DNA of 64,000 nucleotides from Heterohyrax brucei (lineage: Eukaryota > Chordata > Mammalia > Hyracoidea > Procaviidae): assembly GCA_028571685.1 (NCBI GenBank), contig CM053141.1, forward strand, positions 49,784,333 through 49,848,332. The letters are read 5' to 3'. The translations under genes and the position numbers were made by a program. Each line of letters opens with the position of its first letter. The stretch's first letter is position 1. Positions 10,567 through 22,800 of the stretch are shown piece by piece. The notes under the pieces are model-generated. The model saw only the letters and a list, made by a program, of their open reading frames with translations, did no database searches and had not been told where the DNA came from.

Positions 10567-10971
10567 ATACCCATGCCAAGTATCAGTAAATTTTTTAAAA
10601 AATCAGGTATATAAAACATGTGGCTAGCCTAAACAATAACATTTTCATAAATTAAATTTAGAAAATAATGCAAACTATAAGTTGTTGAAAATTTATCAGA
10701 TAGTGAAACTATAGAATGTGAAGCTTATACCTCATAAAATTAAAATGCAGGAACTGCTAAATTTCCCCAAGGAATTGCACTGATTCTTTACTTGTTTAAA
10801 AATTTAATATTTTTCTTTAAAAATCACATATTTGGATGAACTCCTTATCATATATTGCCTATTTTGCAATCACCAAACTGTCATGTAGTGTTATTCAAAT
10901 TGGGTAATTTTAAGCTTGGAATAGTTAATAAAATAATAGTAATGGATCTATTAGTAAGGTACCATATAAAC
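10567..10971. other. Unique AT-rich DNA
   Basis: Nothing recognised. Confidence 0.45.
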
Positions 10972-11518
10972 ATGGAAGTAGCAGTCAAGAAATCAAAAGA
11001 CACATCGTATTGGGAAAATCTGTTGCAAAGGACCTCTTTAAAGTGTTGAAAAGCAAACACATCACCCTGAAGACTAAGGTGCGACTGACCCAAGCTGTGG
11101 TATTTTCAGTTGCATCATAGGCATGTGAAAGCTGGACAGTGAATAAAGAAGACAGAAGAAGAATTAATACCTTTAAAGTGTGGTGTTGGAGACAAGTATT
11201 GAATGCACCATGGACAGACGAAGGAACAAGCAGATCTGTTCTGGAAGAAGTACAACCAGGGTGCTCCTTGGGGGCAAAGATGGCAAGACTGCCTCTCACA
11301 TACTTCGTGCATGTTGTCAAGAGAGATTAATCCTTGGAGTGAAGGGTCAGCAAAAAAGACAAAGACACTCAACAGTATAGATTGACACAGTGGCTGCAAT
11401 GAAGGGATTAAACATAAAAATGACTGTGGGCATGGTGCAGGACTGGGCAGTATTTCATTCTGTTGGGCATGGGATCACCATAAGTCAGGTCTGACCTGAT
11501 GGCACCTAACAACAACAT
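10972..11518 (+). mobile_element. RTE-clade LINE, 3' fragment
   Basis: About 550 bp of the 3' end: GCAGTCAAGAAATCAAAAGA, AAGTGTTGAAAAGCAAACAC, GTGAAAGCTGGACAGTG, ATGGCAAGACTGCCTCTCAC and the terminal GATGGCACCTAACAACAAC. It is 5'-truncated, as most LINE copies are. Several overlapping open frames in it are leftovers of the RTE C-terminal coding region and do not form a gene. Confidence 0.92.
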
Positions 11519-12277
11519 GTAAGCATGTGGCATCCATGGATAGGAGCTTGAAACAAAAAAGTAAACATCAAACTGGAAAAATAGATCACTTTATACATCT
11601 ATATTATGTTAATACTGAGTATTATCCCTGCTGAACAAAGGATTCCAAAACTCTGTGACAGAAAATGGTGACTTTTTCTTGTTTTGATGAGCACATCCTT
11701 AAATGAGCTGAAGTTAAAATGATACATTCTGGGCTGAGGAAAACTTGGCTACCAGCTAAAAGGTGGGCTCAAGTTTTTTCTGTATCATGTGTCTCACCCT
11801 GTTTGGACCGAAGGCCCAGTAGAGGTATGTTCTGATGTTCTTCTAGTGACAGTAGCAGCTGAACAGGAAAAAGAGAATTGCCCATCAGCCACATTCTGTT
11901 TGCTGAAGCAACTCATAAATCCATGGAGCTTAGAAATAGAGTATCTCTAGTGGAAGGAACTATAAAGTTGCATGTCAAATAATGGGACTAAAGAAAGGTG
12001 AATGTAGTGAGGCCAATAATGTATCACACAAGTGTAATAGAAACCTAAGCATGATATTTGGAAAAGGAAGAGTCATGGGAACGCATCTTCAGAAGTCACT
12101 GTCTTTCAGTCTAAGACAAATTTCTATGAAAGTTGCCAAAACTATTGCAAAGAGGTCTTTGTAAAAAAGACTCTGTAATAATTTTAAGTAACCTTTAAAA
12201 CAAATTTTAACAAAACTTGTAAGGCAAATTTCTTTAAAATTTGCTTAAAATTATTATCAAGAGGACTTCGTAATAAT
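11519..12277. other. Unique DNA
   Basis: No gene or repeat recognised. Confidence 0.45.
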
Positions 12278-12708
12278 TGTCTTAGTTAATTGGTGCTGCT
12301 GAAACAGAAGTACTACAAGTGGATGGTTTAACAAACAAGTTTTTTCTTTCACAGTCCAGTAAAGTACAAGTCTGGGTACTGGTTCCAAGAGAAGGATTTT
12401 TCTCTCTGTTAGCTGTGGGGAAATTTCCTTGTGATGTATCAATTTTCCCCTTTCATACCTTGTAAGATAAAAGGTAGTGCAGGCCACACCTCTGGCAAAC
12501 TCCTTTCACGTTAGATCAGGGTTGTGACTTTAATCTTCTCTAACATAATCCAGTCTTGCTACACTAATCATCAGTAAAGATTATGATTTACAACATACAA
12601 AACAATCACAATCACAAAAACAGAAGCGAACTACACAATACCGGGAATCATGGCCCAGCCAAATTGCTACACATATTTTTTGGGGGAAGCATAATTCAAT
12701 CTATGACT
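12278..12708 (-). repeat. MaLR-like LTR
   Basis: A reversed LTR. It begins TGTCTTAGTTAATTGGTGCT, has CTACAAGTGGATGGTTTAAC and GGTTCCAAGAGAAGG, then GGAATCATGGCCCAGCC and ends near CATAATTCAATCTATGAC. It is the same family as the plus-strand copies at 17079 and 36713. Fossil. Confidence 0.8.
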
Positions 12709-12944
12709 ATAGTTTTCAGCAACTTTTACAGAAATCTGTTTTAGACTGAAGAATAACCAATTTTAAAGTTGGATTTCTATAGGTACTATATTCACAGATA
12801 CCATAACTTAGGTGTTGCTTTGGCCAATTTTCTTGTATTCGACTACTGTTACCAGAAGAACATATACTCTGCTAGACCACTAATCCAAACAGGATGAGAA
12901 ACATGAAACATAGAGAAAATCTGAATGCAGCTATTAGCTTGCAA

Positions 12945-13738
12945 GTTGTTGCAGCACTAGATCGAGAACTGCCAGAAACTCAGCCCAGATTCCCACGAGG
13001 ACATAGAATGAAGCATACCATTGTTGATGTCACAGGGACCTTAACTGAAAGTAGAGAGTAACAGAAAGATGTTTAACTGTGTCTTCTTGACTTTGCAAAG
13101 GAATTTGACTCTGAGAATCATAACACATTATGGATAACACTACAGAGGATGGAAATTCTAAAGCAATTATGCTCTTTCACCAAGAACCTGTGCATAGATC
13201 AAGAGGCAGTCATTTGAACAAAACAAGGGGATGCTGCTTGGTTTAAAATCAGGAAAGGATTGAGTCAATGTTGAAATACATGGTACTTACTCAATCTGTA
13301 TGCTTGGCAAATAATCCGAGAAGCTGGATGGCATGAAGAAGAACTGGACTACATATAGAAGAACAGGGCATCAACGTTTAAGGAATACACATTAACGAAG
13401 ACCAATCCGCAGGTGTCACTGCATTGCTTGCTGAAAGTGAAAAGCACCTGAAGGACTTACTGATAAAGATCAAAGACTATAGCCATCAGTGTTGATGACG
13501 CTTCAACATAAAGACATTATGATTATAAAGGGAGAAAATATTGAAGGTATCCATGATTTCATTTTATTTGGATCCACAATCAGTACTCATAGAAGCAACA
13601 GTCAAGAAATCAAATGACACATTACATTGGGCAAATCTGCTGTGAAAAACATTCCGCAACTGTTAAAATGCAAACGTATCACTTTGAGGACTAATGTGTA
13701 CCTGACTCAGGTTACGGTATTTTCAGTCACCTCACATG
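12945..13738 (+). mobile_element. RTE-clade LINE, RT-to-3' part, first piece
   Basis: It starts in the reverse transcriptase region (GATCGAGAACTGCCAGAAAC) and passes the FDCVDH-like block (about 13105) and the region GAAGCTGGATGGCATGAAGA. It then continues to GTATTTTCAGTCACCTCACA, where SINE insertions break it. It resumes at 14004. Coding is destroyed by many substitutions and indels. Confidence 0.9.
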
Positions 13739-13745
13739 CAAGCCT

Positions 13746-13813
13746 GCCGACCTTGTGGATAGCAGTGGTAGCACGCCATGAGTCAGATCTGACTCGATGG
13801 CACGTGGCCGGCA
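13746..13813 (+). repeat. Short AfroSINE-like element inside RTE
   Basis: ACGCCATGAGTCAGATCTGA continues into CTCGATGGCACGTGGCCGGC. ATGCAAGCC is present on both sides (about 13735-13743 and 13814-13822), a likely target duplication, so this short unit of about 70 bp moved on its own. Confidence 0.65.
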
Positions 13814-13837
13814 TATGCAAGCCAAAGTCTGACAGTG

Positions 13838-14003
13838 AACACCAAACCCAAACCCACTGCCATCCAGTTAGGTCCAACTTATAGCAACCCTATAGTTCAG
13901 AGTAGAACTGCCCCATAGCGTTTCCAAGGAGCACCTGGCAGATCCGAACTGCTCACCTTTTGGTTTGCAAATGCAGCACTTAACTCACTACCACTACACC
14001 ACA
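13838..14003 (-). repeat. AfroSINE inserted in RTE
   Basis: Minus-strand, nearly full length: ACCAAACCCAAACCCACTGC, CAGAGTAGAACTGCCCCATA, TTTCCAAGGAGCACCTGGCA, ACCTTTTGGTTTGCAAATGC and CACTACCACTACACCA. It interrupts the plus-strand RTE copy. Confidence 0.92.
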
Positions 14004-14402
14004 TCAAGGAATAAGGTAGGCCAAAGAATTTATCTCTTTGAATTACGGTGTCAGCAAAGAATCTTGAACAGAGCATGGATTGCCAGAAAAATGAACAAGA
14101 TGATTTTGAAGAAGGACAACCAGAATGCTTGTTAGAAGCAAGGATGCTGAGACTTTAAGTGCTTAGTTTGGACATGTTCTTAGAAGGTACTAAATCCTGG
14201 AGAAGGACATCATGCTTGGTAAAGTAGAGGGTCAACAAAAAAGAGGAAGACCCTCAGCAAGGTGGATTGACACATTGGCTGCAACAGTGGACTCGTACAT
14301 AGCAACCGTTGTAAGAATGGTGCAGGGTAACAGTGCATTGTTCTGTTTTACGCAGAAGTATCATGAGTCAGAACGGAGATGACTGCACCTAACAACAACA
14401 TT
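14004..14402 (+). mobile_element. RTE-clade LINE, 3' end, second piece
   Basis: It continues the copy begun at 12945: TCTTTGAATTACGGTGTCAG, AGAAGGACATCATGCTTGG and AGCAAGGTGGATTGACACAT, ending GACTGCACCTAACAACAAC. Confidence 0.9.
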
Positions 14403-14885
14403 GTTTTACTGTATTCTCATGCTTGTATTTTGTTCACATAATTACCATCACACAAGAAGAAAAGAACTGGCACCAGGCATTCCCATTTTCTGGATTCTCT
14501 GTTGGAGATATAAACGCAGTATGTTTCTATTACATTCTCAGGATCTTGAGACTTGTCATTCTCCTTCATTCTGAGTCTACAGTGGAAAAAAAAATCACTC
14601 ATAGTCTCCAAAATCACTTATTTTGACAACTGGAAACCAGACTTCTGGATGTGTGTAACAAATTAGAACAAATCTGCCTTGCAAATGATGTAGTTTTATT
14701 AATGTATCAGGTATTTTGACATCTGGAGGACAGAGCAAAGGCAAACACAGAAGCGAAAGAAGTTAAGCTCTTGGCATGATCCTTCAAGGCAGGATCTTTC
14801 CATTTCCATGGTTACTTTTCACCTGGAAAACTGAAAAATGGAACCATCTTCCTCTATGTAGTGCCATCAAGGTTTTTTCTAATTA
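14403..14885. other. Unique DNA
   Basis: Nothing recognised. Two opposing short open frames overlap at 14417-14626 without domain content. Confidence 0.45.
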
Positions 14886-15027
14886 TCCCACCAGTATTCA
14901 AATACCAGGAAGATCATTTAAAATGGATAGGTTTTAGCTGAGCTGCCGGATGAAGACCATCTAGGAAGAAGGACATGGCAGTCTACTTGTGAAAAAAAGT
15001 TAGCCAGAGAAAATCTTGGGAACACCA

Positions 15028-15059
15028 GCCAAAGCCAAAGCCAAGTGCCGTCGAGTCGG
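15028..15059 (-). repeat. Short AfroSINE-like fragment inside RTE
   Basis: GCCAAAGCCAAAGCCAAGTG then CCGTCGAGTCGGA is the reversed 3' end of the short family. It has the ACTTGGCTTTGGC-type tail and is inserted in the 5' region of the RTE copy. No clear target duplication was seen. Confidence 0.55.
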
Positions 15060-17078
15060 AGCAGCAGAACATTATTTGACAGAGTGTCAGAAGATAAACT
15101 CCTCTGATTGGAAGTTCCTCAAAACACAAATGGGGAAGAGCTGCTTCAATAAAGTAGAGCTGATCTTAATCACACTGAGGGAGGAAAGCTTTTAGGACCT
15201 TTATTTGCTTATGTGGCATGATTCAAAATGAGAAGAAACAGCTTTAAACATCCTTTAATATTTGGAATGCACATGTTTGAAGTACAATCTAGGAAAATTG
15301 ACAGTTGTCAAAAATGAAGTGAAACTTATAAACACCGAAGCCTAGGCATTAGTGAGCTGAAACAGGCTGGTATTGGCCTTATGGAATAGGATAATCGTAT
15401 GATCTACTATGTAAGGAATGACACCTTAAAGAGGAATGGTGCATTCACCTTCAAAAAGAAAATTTCAAGATCTGTCCTGAAGTACTGACAAGCCTACAAG
15501 AAAGACCAATTAGTACAACTATTATTCAAATTTACATACCAATCACTAAAGCCAAAGGTGAAGAAATTAAAGATTTTTTACCAACTTCTGCAGTCTGAAA
15601 TTGATGGAACATGAAATCAGGATGCACTGACAGTGACTGATGATCAGAATGTGAAAATTGGAAGCAAAGGATTGGTAGCTGGAAAACATAGCCTTTGTGA
15701 CAGAAATGATGCTGGAGATTACATGACAGAATTTTTTAAGACCAATGACTTCTTCACTGCCAATACCTTTTCTCACCAACATACTTGTAAATGATGACTA
15801 TACACTTGGACCTTGCTGGACGGAATATACAGAATCAAACTGACTATGTCAGTGGAAAGAGACAATAAAGAAGCTCAGTATCATAAGTCAGAACATGGCC
15901 AGAGGCTGACTGTGGAATAGACCATCAATTACTCATATGCAAGTTCAAGTCAAAGATGAGTAAAATGATAACAATCTACAAGAGCCAGAGTATGACCTTG
16001 CATATGTTGCACCTGAATTTATAGGACCTTCTGGGAATGGATTTGACACTTGAACATTAGTAACAGAAGACCAGACGAGTTGTGGAATGACATCAAGGAC
16101 GTCGTACCTGAAGAAAGCAATAGGTCATTAAAAAGAACAGAGAAGAAAGAAAAGGCCCATATGCATGTCTTAAGAGACATTGTAACTTGCTCTTGCAAGT
16201 GGAGATTGAGAAGAAAAAGCAAAATATTTATAATTATTGGCTTGGCTGGTGCAAAGACCTGGAGTTAGAAAAACAAAAGGTAAGAACATTCTTGGCATTT
16301 CTTAAGCTGAAAAAAACTGAAGCATATTCAAACTGCAAGTTGCAATCATGAAGGAGACTGTGGGTTAAATATGGAACCACGTAGGATGCATCAAAAGAAA
16401 GTGGAAGGAATACAGAGTGACTATACCAGAGTAACTGGTTAATGTTTATTCATTTCAGGAAGCAGCATGTGATCGAGAATTGATGGTTCTGAAAAAGTCC
16501 TAGTTGCACTGAAGACACTGGTGAAAGATCTAGGCTCCAGGAACTGATGCAATACCAACTGATATATTCCAACAAGTGAATGCAGAACTCACTCTTCCAT
16601 GCTAAGAAATGTGAAGAACCACTTGGCCAACTGCAAGAGATCTATATTCATGCTTATTTCAAAGAGAGGTGATCCAAGTAATTGCAAAAATGATCAAACC
16701 ATATCACTACTACCACATGCAAGTAAAATTTTCTAAAGATCACTCAAAAGCTGTTGCAGTGGTACATCAACACGGAACTGCCAGAAACTCAAGTCAAATT
16801 CAGAAGAGCATGAAGACAAAGGGGTATCATTGCTGATATTAGATGGATCCTGGCTGAAAGCAGAGAATATTAGAAAGATTGTAACTGTGTTTTATTCGCT
16901 ATATGAAGGCATTCAACTGTGTGGATCATAACACATTATGGATAACATTTCAAAGAAGAGAATTCCAGAGCTCTTAATTGTGCTCATGAAGAAACTGTAC
17001 ATAGATCAAGAGATAGTTATTACAACAGAACAAAGAGAGCCTGCGTGGTTAATGTCAGAGTTTTATCCTTTTACCATG

Positions 17079-17580
17079 TGTCATGGTTGGAATTGTGTCC
17101 CCCCAAAAATGTGTGCAGCCACGTGGCTGGGATATGGTTCCCAGTATCTTGGGACTGTTCTCCATTGTGTGGTTTTGGTAACCTGTATGTTAAAGGATTA
17201 GGGTGGAGCTGTAAATTCCTGCTGTAGGGGGAGTTTCCCTGGAGTATGGCTTGCCCCACCCTTAATGCTTTTAGCTTGCAAGGAATAAAAGGAAAAAGAA
17301 ACAAAGGACAATTTGAGAACCACGCTACCATCAAGCAAGCAGCACCAGGAGCAGAGCGCGTCCTTCAGACCAGAGGTTCTTGCGTCAGGACGCTCCCTGG
17401 ACAAAGACTGATGCAATACCAGACTTTCCTCCAGAGCCGACAAGGGGAAAGCCTTCCCCTGGAGCGGACACCCTGAATATGGACTTGCAACCTACCGGAC
17501 TGTGTAAGAATAAATGTTTCTTTGTTAAAGCCATTCACTCTGTGGTATTTCTGTTAAAGCAGCCCTAGCTGACTAAAACA
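17079..17580 (+). repeat. Solo MaLR-like LTR inserted in RTE
   Basis: The 502-bp insert starts TGTCATGGTTGGAATTGTGT and ends CCCTAGCTGACTAAAACA, giving TG...CA ends. It is flanked by perfect CCATG repeats (17074-17078 and 17581-17585). ATAAATGTTTC near 17510 is its polyadenylation region. A 5-bp duplication and the MLT1-like start and end suggest an ERVL-MaLR relative. The interruption lies in the RTE reverse transcriptase region, and the RTE sequence resumes at CTTAGTCTGTATGCTGAGCA. Fossil, younger than the RTE copy. Confidence 0.88.
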
Positions 17581-18594
17581 CCATGCTTAGTCTGTATGCT
17601 GAGCAAATAACCCTAGAAGCTGGACTACATAAAGAATGGGGCATCAGGTTTGCAGGAAGACTAGTTAACAACCTGTGAAATACACATGACCCAACCATGC
17701 TCACTGAAAGTGAAGAGGACTACAAGTATTCACTGAAGATGAAAGACCAGTCTTCACTATGGATCACACATCAACATCAAGAAAACACAAATCCTCCCAA
17801 CTGTACCAATAAGCAACATCATGATAAACGGAGAGAAGACTGAATTTATTGATGATTTCACATCACTTGGATCCACAATCCATACTCCTGGAAACAGCAG
17901 TCAAGTAATCAAAAGATGTAGTGCATTGGGTAAATTTGCTGTGTGAGACCTCTTAAAAGTGTTAAAAAGCAAACATATCACTTTAAGGACTAAGATGTAC
18001 ATAACCCAAGTCATGGTGTTTTCAATTTGTTTCACATGCATGTGAATGTTGGACAATGAATAAGGCTGACAGAAGAAGAACTGATGCCTTTGAATTACGG
18101 TATTGGCAAAGAATGTTAACTATACCATGGACTGCCAGGAGAACAGGAGAATGTTCCTCAGAAGGAAGGATAGGTGATACTATCTCACATGCTTTGGACA
18201 TGTAATTAGAAAGAATGAGTCCCTGGAGAAGGACATCATGCTTGATAAATTAGAGGGTCAGAAAAAAAGGAAGACCTTTAACAGGATAGATTGACACAGT
18301 GGTTGCTGAGATCACAACAACGGTGCAGGGTTAGGCAGACTTTCCTTGTACTGTGTATAGGGCCACTATGGGTCAGAACTGACTTGATGGCACTTAATGG
18401 AGACAACTCACTCAGTGTCATTTGGCCAGAAACTAGGTGCTTGATTAACGGTGGGTAGCTGGCTTCCCCATCATGTTTATTTGGAGCTATTAAAACTCTG
18501 TACATATGGACCCACCCTCACCCAGCTGTTAAGCCAAATCTGACCAGAGAATAGAAGAGCAGTAGTAAAATAACAGCAACAGTAACAACATATC

Positions 18595-18704
18595 TTTGCT
18601 TACTATTTACTAAGTATTAGGAAGAGTGTTGAGTGCTTCCCATTCAGTCACTTTTTACTTTCATCCTGTTTTGGGTCTAAACATTATACTCATTATCCAT
18701 TTTG
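18595..18704 (-). repeat. MIR, right part, split by RTE
   Basis: The reversed MIR 3' pattern TTTACTAAGTATTAGGAAGA, GTTGAGTGCTTCCCATTCAG and CATTATACTCATTATCCATT is visible. It is interrupted at 18704 and resumes at 19721. Confidence 0.65.
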
Positions 18705-19720
18705 TTGTTAGGTGCCGAGTCGGTCCCATTCACAGTGACCCTGTGGACAACTGAAGGAAACACTGTCTGGTCTTGTGCCATGCCTATAATTGTTGTTCTG
18801 TTTGAGTCTGTTGTTGCCACTGAGTCAATCACTTGTTAAGGGTCTACCTCCTTTTGGCTGACCCTCTTCTTTCGTGAGCATGGTGTCTTTCTCTAAGGAT
18901 TGATCTCTTCTGACATGTCCAAATTACATAAGACATAGTCTTATCCTTGCTTTTGAGGAGGATCCTGATGGTACTTCTTCCAAGACTGTTTTTTTTATTG
19001 TTGTTCTTTTGGCAGTCTACGGAATATTCAATATTCTTCTACAACATCACAATTCAAAGGCATCAATTCTTCTTCAAAAATCCTGGTGGCATAGTGGTTA
19101 AGTGCTATGGCTGCTTACCAAAATGTCACTTGTTCAAATCGACCAGGTGTTCCTTGGAACTCTATGAGGTAGTTCTACTCCATCCTGTAGGGTCATTATG
19201 AATCAGAAATTAACTTGACAGCAAAGGATTTTAATGAGTAATTCTTCTTCTGTCTTCTTTATTCATTGTTCAGCTTTTGCAAGCATATAGTATGACTGAG
19301 ATGCTAAGGCTTGGGTCAGGCACAGCTTATTACTCAAGGTGATAGCTTTGCTTTCGAACACTTTAAAGAGGACTTTTGCTGCAGATTTACCCAGTACAAT
19401 GCATCTTTTGATTTCTTAAGTGTTGCTTCCAAGAATATTCATTGTGGATCCCAGTAAAATGAAATCCTTGAAAATCTCAATCTTTTTCTGTTTATCCCAG
19501 TGTTGTTTACTGGTCAAGTTGTGAAGATTTTGCTTTCTTCACGCTGAAGTGTATATCCGTACTGAAGGCTGTGATCTTTGATCTTCACCGGAAATGTTTC
19601 AAATCCTCTTCACTTTCAGCAAGCACAGTTGTGTCATCTGTATAACACAGATTGCTAATGAGTCTCCCTTCCAATCCTGATTCCCTGTTCTTCATATAGT
19701 CCAGCTTCTCAGCTTAATTA
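18705..19720 (-). mobile_element. RTE-clade LINE, 5'-truncated, with 13-bp target duplication
   Basis: Minus-strand 3' end of the LINE, starting TTGTTAGGTGCCGAGTCGGT and ending near TATAGTCCAGCTTCTCAGC. ATTATCCATTTTG flanks it exactly (18692-18704 and 19721-19733). The host sequence is a MIR, and an AfroSINE later entered this RTE at 19076. The remaining frame is broken. Confidence 0.92.
19076..19239 (+). repeat. AfroSINE with 11-bp target duplication
   Basis: AAAAATCCTGGTGGCATAGT, GGTTAAGTGCTATGGCTGC, CTCTATGAGGTAGTTCTACT and GACAGCAAAGGATTTT mark a plus-strand copy. AATTCTTCTTC is repeated at 19065-19075 and 19240-19250. Confidence 0.93.
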
Positions 19721-19820
19721 ATTATCCATTTTGCATATGAAGAAACTGCATCTTAGGCAAAATATTTAACTTGCTCAACATCACATAACTAACAAGTAGT
19801 AGAGAAGAAACAGGTACTTA
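19721..19820 (-). repeat. MIR, left part
   Basis: The MIR resumes after the RTE insertion: CCATTTTGCATATGAAGAAA, CTTGCTCAACATCACATAAC, AACAAGTAGTAGAG. Old and diverged. Confidence 0.65.
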
Positions 19821-22800
19821 AACTTTATGCAATCTTGTCCACTAGTAGTAAGAGTCTAAGACTACTTTTGTTGAAGTCTGGTGTGTCTGGATGCTATGTA
19901 AGACATACTGTTGTCGAATTAATATAGCTCGATTCACACTTTAGCTTTATGGTAGGTATTTATAGTTCCTTTCAAGTTCTAAACTTCAACCTAATTGTTT
20001 GAGGTCTTGAAATCTTCCTATATCTGGCCGTGTTTTACGTCTGTCTTCAGATTTCCACTCACTAGGCATTGAACACCTCAGCACAAGCCTGAAAGGAGTT
20101 CAGCTTGGCCATTCTCTTGCCCTATTACAATTTGAGTGGCTGGTTGCTTCTGCAGGAGCAAGCTCTACAGTTGGACCTAGGTGCCCCTGCTGTCTTCCCT
20201 TTCTAACTAGATAACCACTTGTTTCATATCTCGCAGCTGAGCCCACTTGAACTGTGACAGAAATGGAACTGCTGTGAGACATTTACTTGCTTATAGTTGC
20301 TATCACAGTAACAAGCCTCTCAATGTGCATGATCAGAACAAATGTCTTCACTTTCTTGGATTGAATCCGTGGCATCTTTATTAGCATTATATTAGAACCC
20401 AACATTTCTAAACCCATTACCCAGATATGAATGGGTCCTGAACAGTTGTTAGTTGTCACATGTCAGTACTCGTAATAAAATACAAAAGGTTGTGAATGAC
20501 TTACTTTCTACCCTGTAAATTAGGATATATTCAGTATTTTGGTTCACTGAAACCATATTTAGTCACTTCAATTTCAAGTGGAGGAAAAGCTGATGACAAG
20601 ACAGCAAGTGAACCAGACATTGTATCTCACTGATACCTACCTGAAAACAGTCTGGTTCCTTAGATATGATGTGTTAACTCTACCTATATAAATTTGCTCT
20701 GCATTCCTACTGACCAAGGAACTAATGGACTTGATGATTTGATTAAATTCCCAGTGTTCTGCAAAGTAGCTGAACAACTTTCTTTGTGATGCTAGATGGC
20801 ACCACTAGTCAAGACTTTGTTTTTCACAGCTGGCTTTCTCATGGTCAATGTCAAAAATAGGCATCTGAATAAAATTTCATCTTGAAAGTTAATGACTGCG
20901 TGTTAATTATGGTGAATTTCCACAGTAAACTTCCTTTTGGAAGCTAAAGTCTCAAATGAAGGAAATTGTGATGCCTCTGTAATACAACTTGAGAGGAAAG
21001 GAATTAGAGAGTAAGAACTTTTGACTTTATAATTCAGTTTAAAAATTAAGATGCATTTATTTAAATGGCAATCAGCAATAAATAGTCAATGACCAGTAGG
21101 AAGATTTCCTGGAAGAGGAAACCAAAAAGAAACAATCGGTCTGAAGAATTCAGTGCTCTTAGATGCAATGCTACTGTTTTTCTAACACCCGTAATACTTC
21201 TTTAAGGAGATTGTCAGATACTCACTCTCATATTTTTCTTAAATCCTCTAGGCATTCAGTAATGAAAGCTCCAACTTTCTGTTTTCCTCTTGAGTTTTAC
21301 TATAAAATTTTGGGGTACCTCATATTGCTGGATGTTTGTATACATGGATTTTTTTTTTTTTTTTTTTTTGGTTTATACAAATAGTGTCTTTATCCTCTTA
21401 ATGGGTTTACACCCAAGGACAATTAAAAATTTGCAGAAATGTAGGATACAGAAGTTCATTCAAGAACACTTAAAGATTCGTGTTTCAAATATATTCCATC
21501 ACTGTTATTGTGAGTTCCTTTTCCATGTTTGATTAGTATCAAATATCACTCTTGCATTTATTGTGTGGTGAAGTTACAAAGAAAAAGCAAATTCTCAGCC
21601 ATATATTCAGGCGTTTGAATACCATGTCTTACCCTTCTGATCTTCCAAATGGACCCAACAGCATTCTGACAGTTAGCTAGGTCACTAGCTAGGGACTGAA
21701 GGCCTCACCTGAGTAATCTGAGATTCCCTTCAATCCATCTCTTTGATTTGGCTTTCACAGGCCAGTACTTTTTATTTCTTCTCATCTGTCTGCTATCATG
21801 TTAGCAAGCCAAGGAGACACTCAGCAGTTCACTGACAACACAGTAAAGTGGGAATAGAATTTCACCCGCTGAAGAATGGCTCACTTCAGTGGTTTAAGCT
21901 TAAGGCTAAAATTTGTGTGTGTCTGGGTGATCAAAACAAGCAAACAAATAAACCAGCTAGTAATGGATGACCACAAGGACTATTTACTCAGGTCAGCTGA
22001 GCACGGCTGACAAAATCCAGATAATAAATCGCAAACCAAAATGACACAGCATCCTCATGTCACTGACGTGATATCACCAGTATGCTCCCTCCAATGCTGT
22101 TTTTATCCCACTTGATCTAATTTCAAGTTTGTTGACATAGACTCTGCTTCCAGAAAAGCAGTTGAAGATGTTTGTAGCTTCCAGAAGACTGATGCTTTAT
22201 TTTTGGAGTTGAGGACAAATGGATGGAATAAGTATGTGATCACTGAGTCCCTGCCGTGAATACTGACAAGCTAAATGTCTCATGGCTACTGGAGGTTCTG
22301 GCGACTTATCTAATGGCATTTTTTAACCAACATAAATGTTAAAAACAAACAAAAAACTGGAAGACAAGGTTATTTATTGTGTAAAAACAATCAAAACACT
22401 TAATGGAATATCATGTCGAAGAGCCTCAAATTAATAGCTAATCTCAAATACATGCAAAACCTTTTATCCTCTTAAGTAGATTGACCAAAAAAGACTAAAA
22501 CAAATTTTCTTAATTGTGTTTATGTTTTAAAGCCACATTTTTCCATATACAATTAAGTTATTTAAAATTCTGCAATTGAAGTGCTTGTCTTTAATAATAA
22601 GGTCTGGGTTATTTGATTAAAATGCGATTTGGCATAGTTAGATGTCTAATGTTGTTTTAATTAAGGAAATTGCATTTGCTTTCTTGATATTTGTCTATAT
22701 TCTGACAATTTGTTTTATCAGGTACACATGTCATGGACACAGTTTGCAAATTAGTTCACTGGTGATTCCTTTATCTTGCAAAATTTAGATAGCCGAAAGA

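Larger units (their letters stand above)
14886..18402 (+). mobile_element. RTE-clade LINE, near full length, interrupted
   Basis: The 5' region begins near TATTCAAATACCAGGAAGAT, with TTAGCTGAGCTGCCGGATGA and GGAAGAGCTGCTTC next. The endonuclease region spans about 15,300-15,800 (GAGCTGAAACAGGCTGGTAT). The linker and reverse transcriptase follow (CAACTGCAAGAGATCTATAT near 16,630; ACTGTGTGGATCATAACACA near 16,915). The 3' region contains CTGAAGATGAAAGACCAGTC and ends near GATGGCACTTAATGG. Excluding the 502-bp LTR at 17079 the copy is about 3.0 kb, close to full length for this family. Frames are broken throughout, so it is inactive. Confidence 0.9.
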
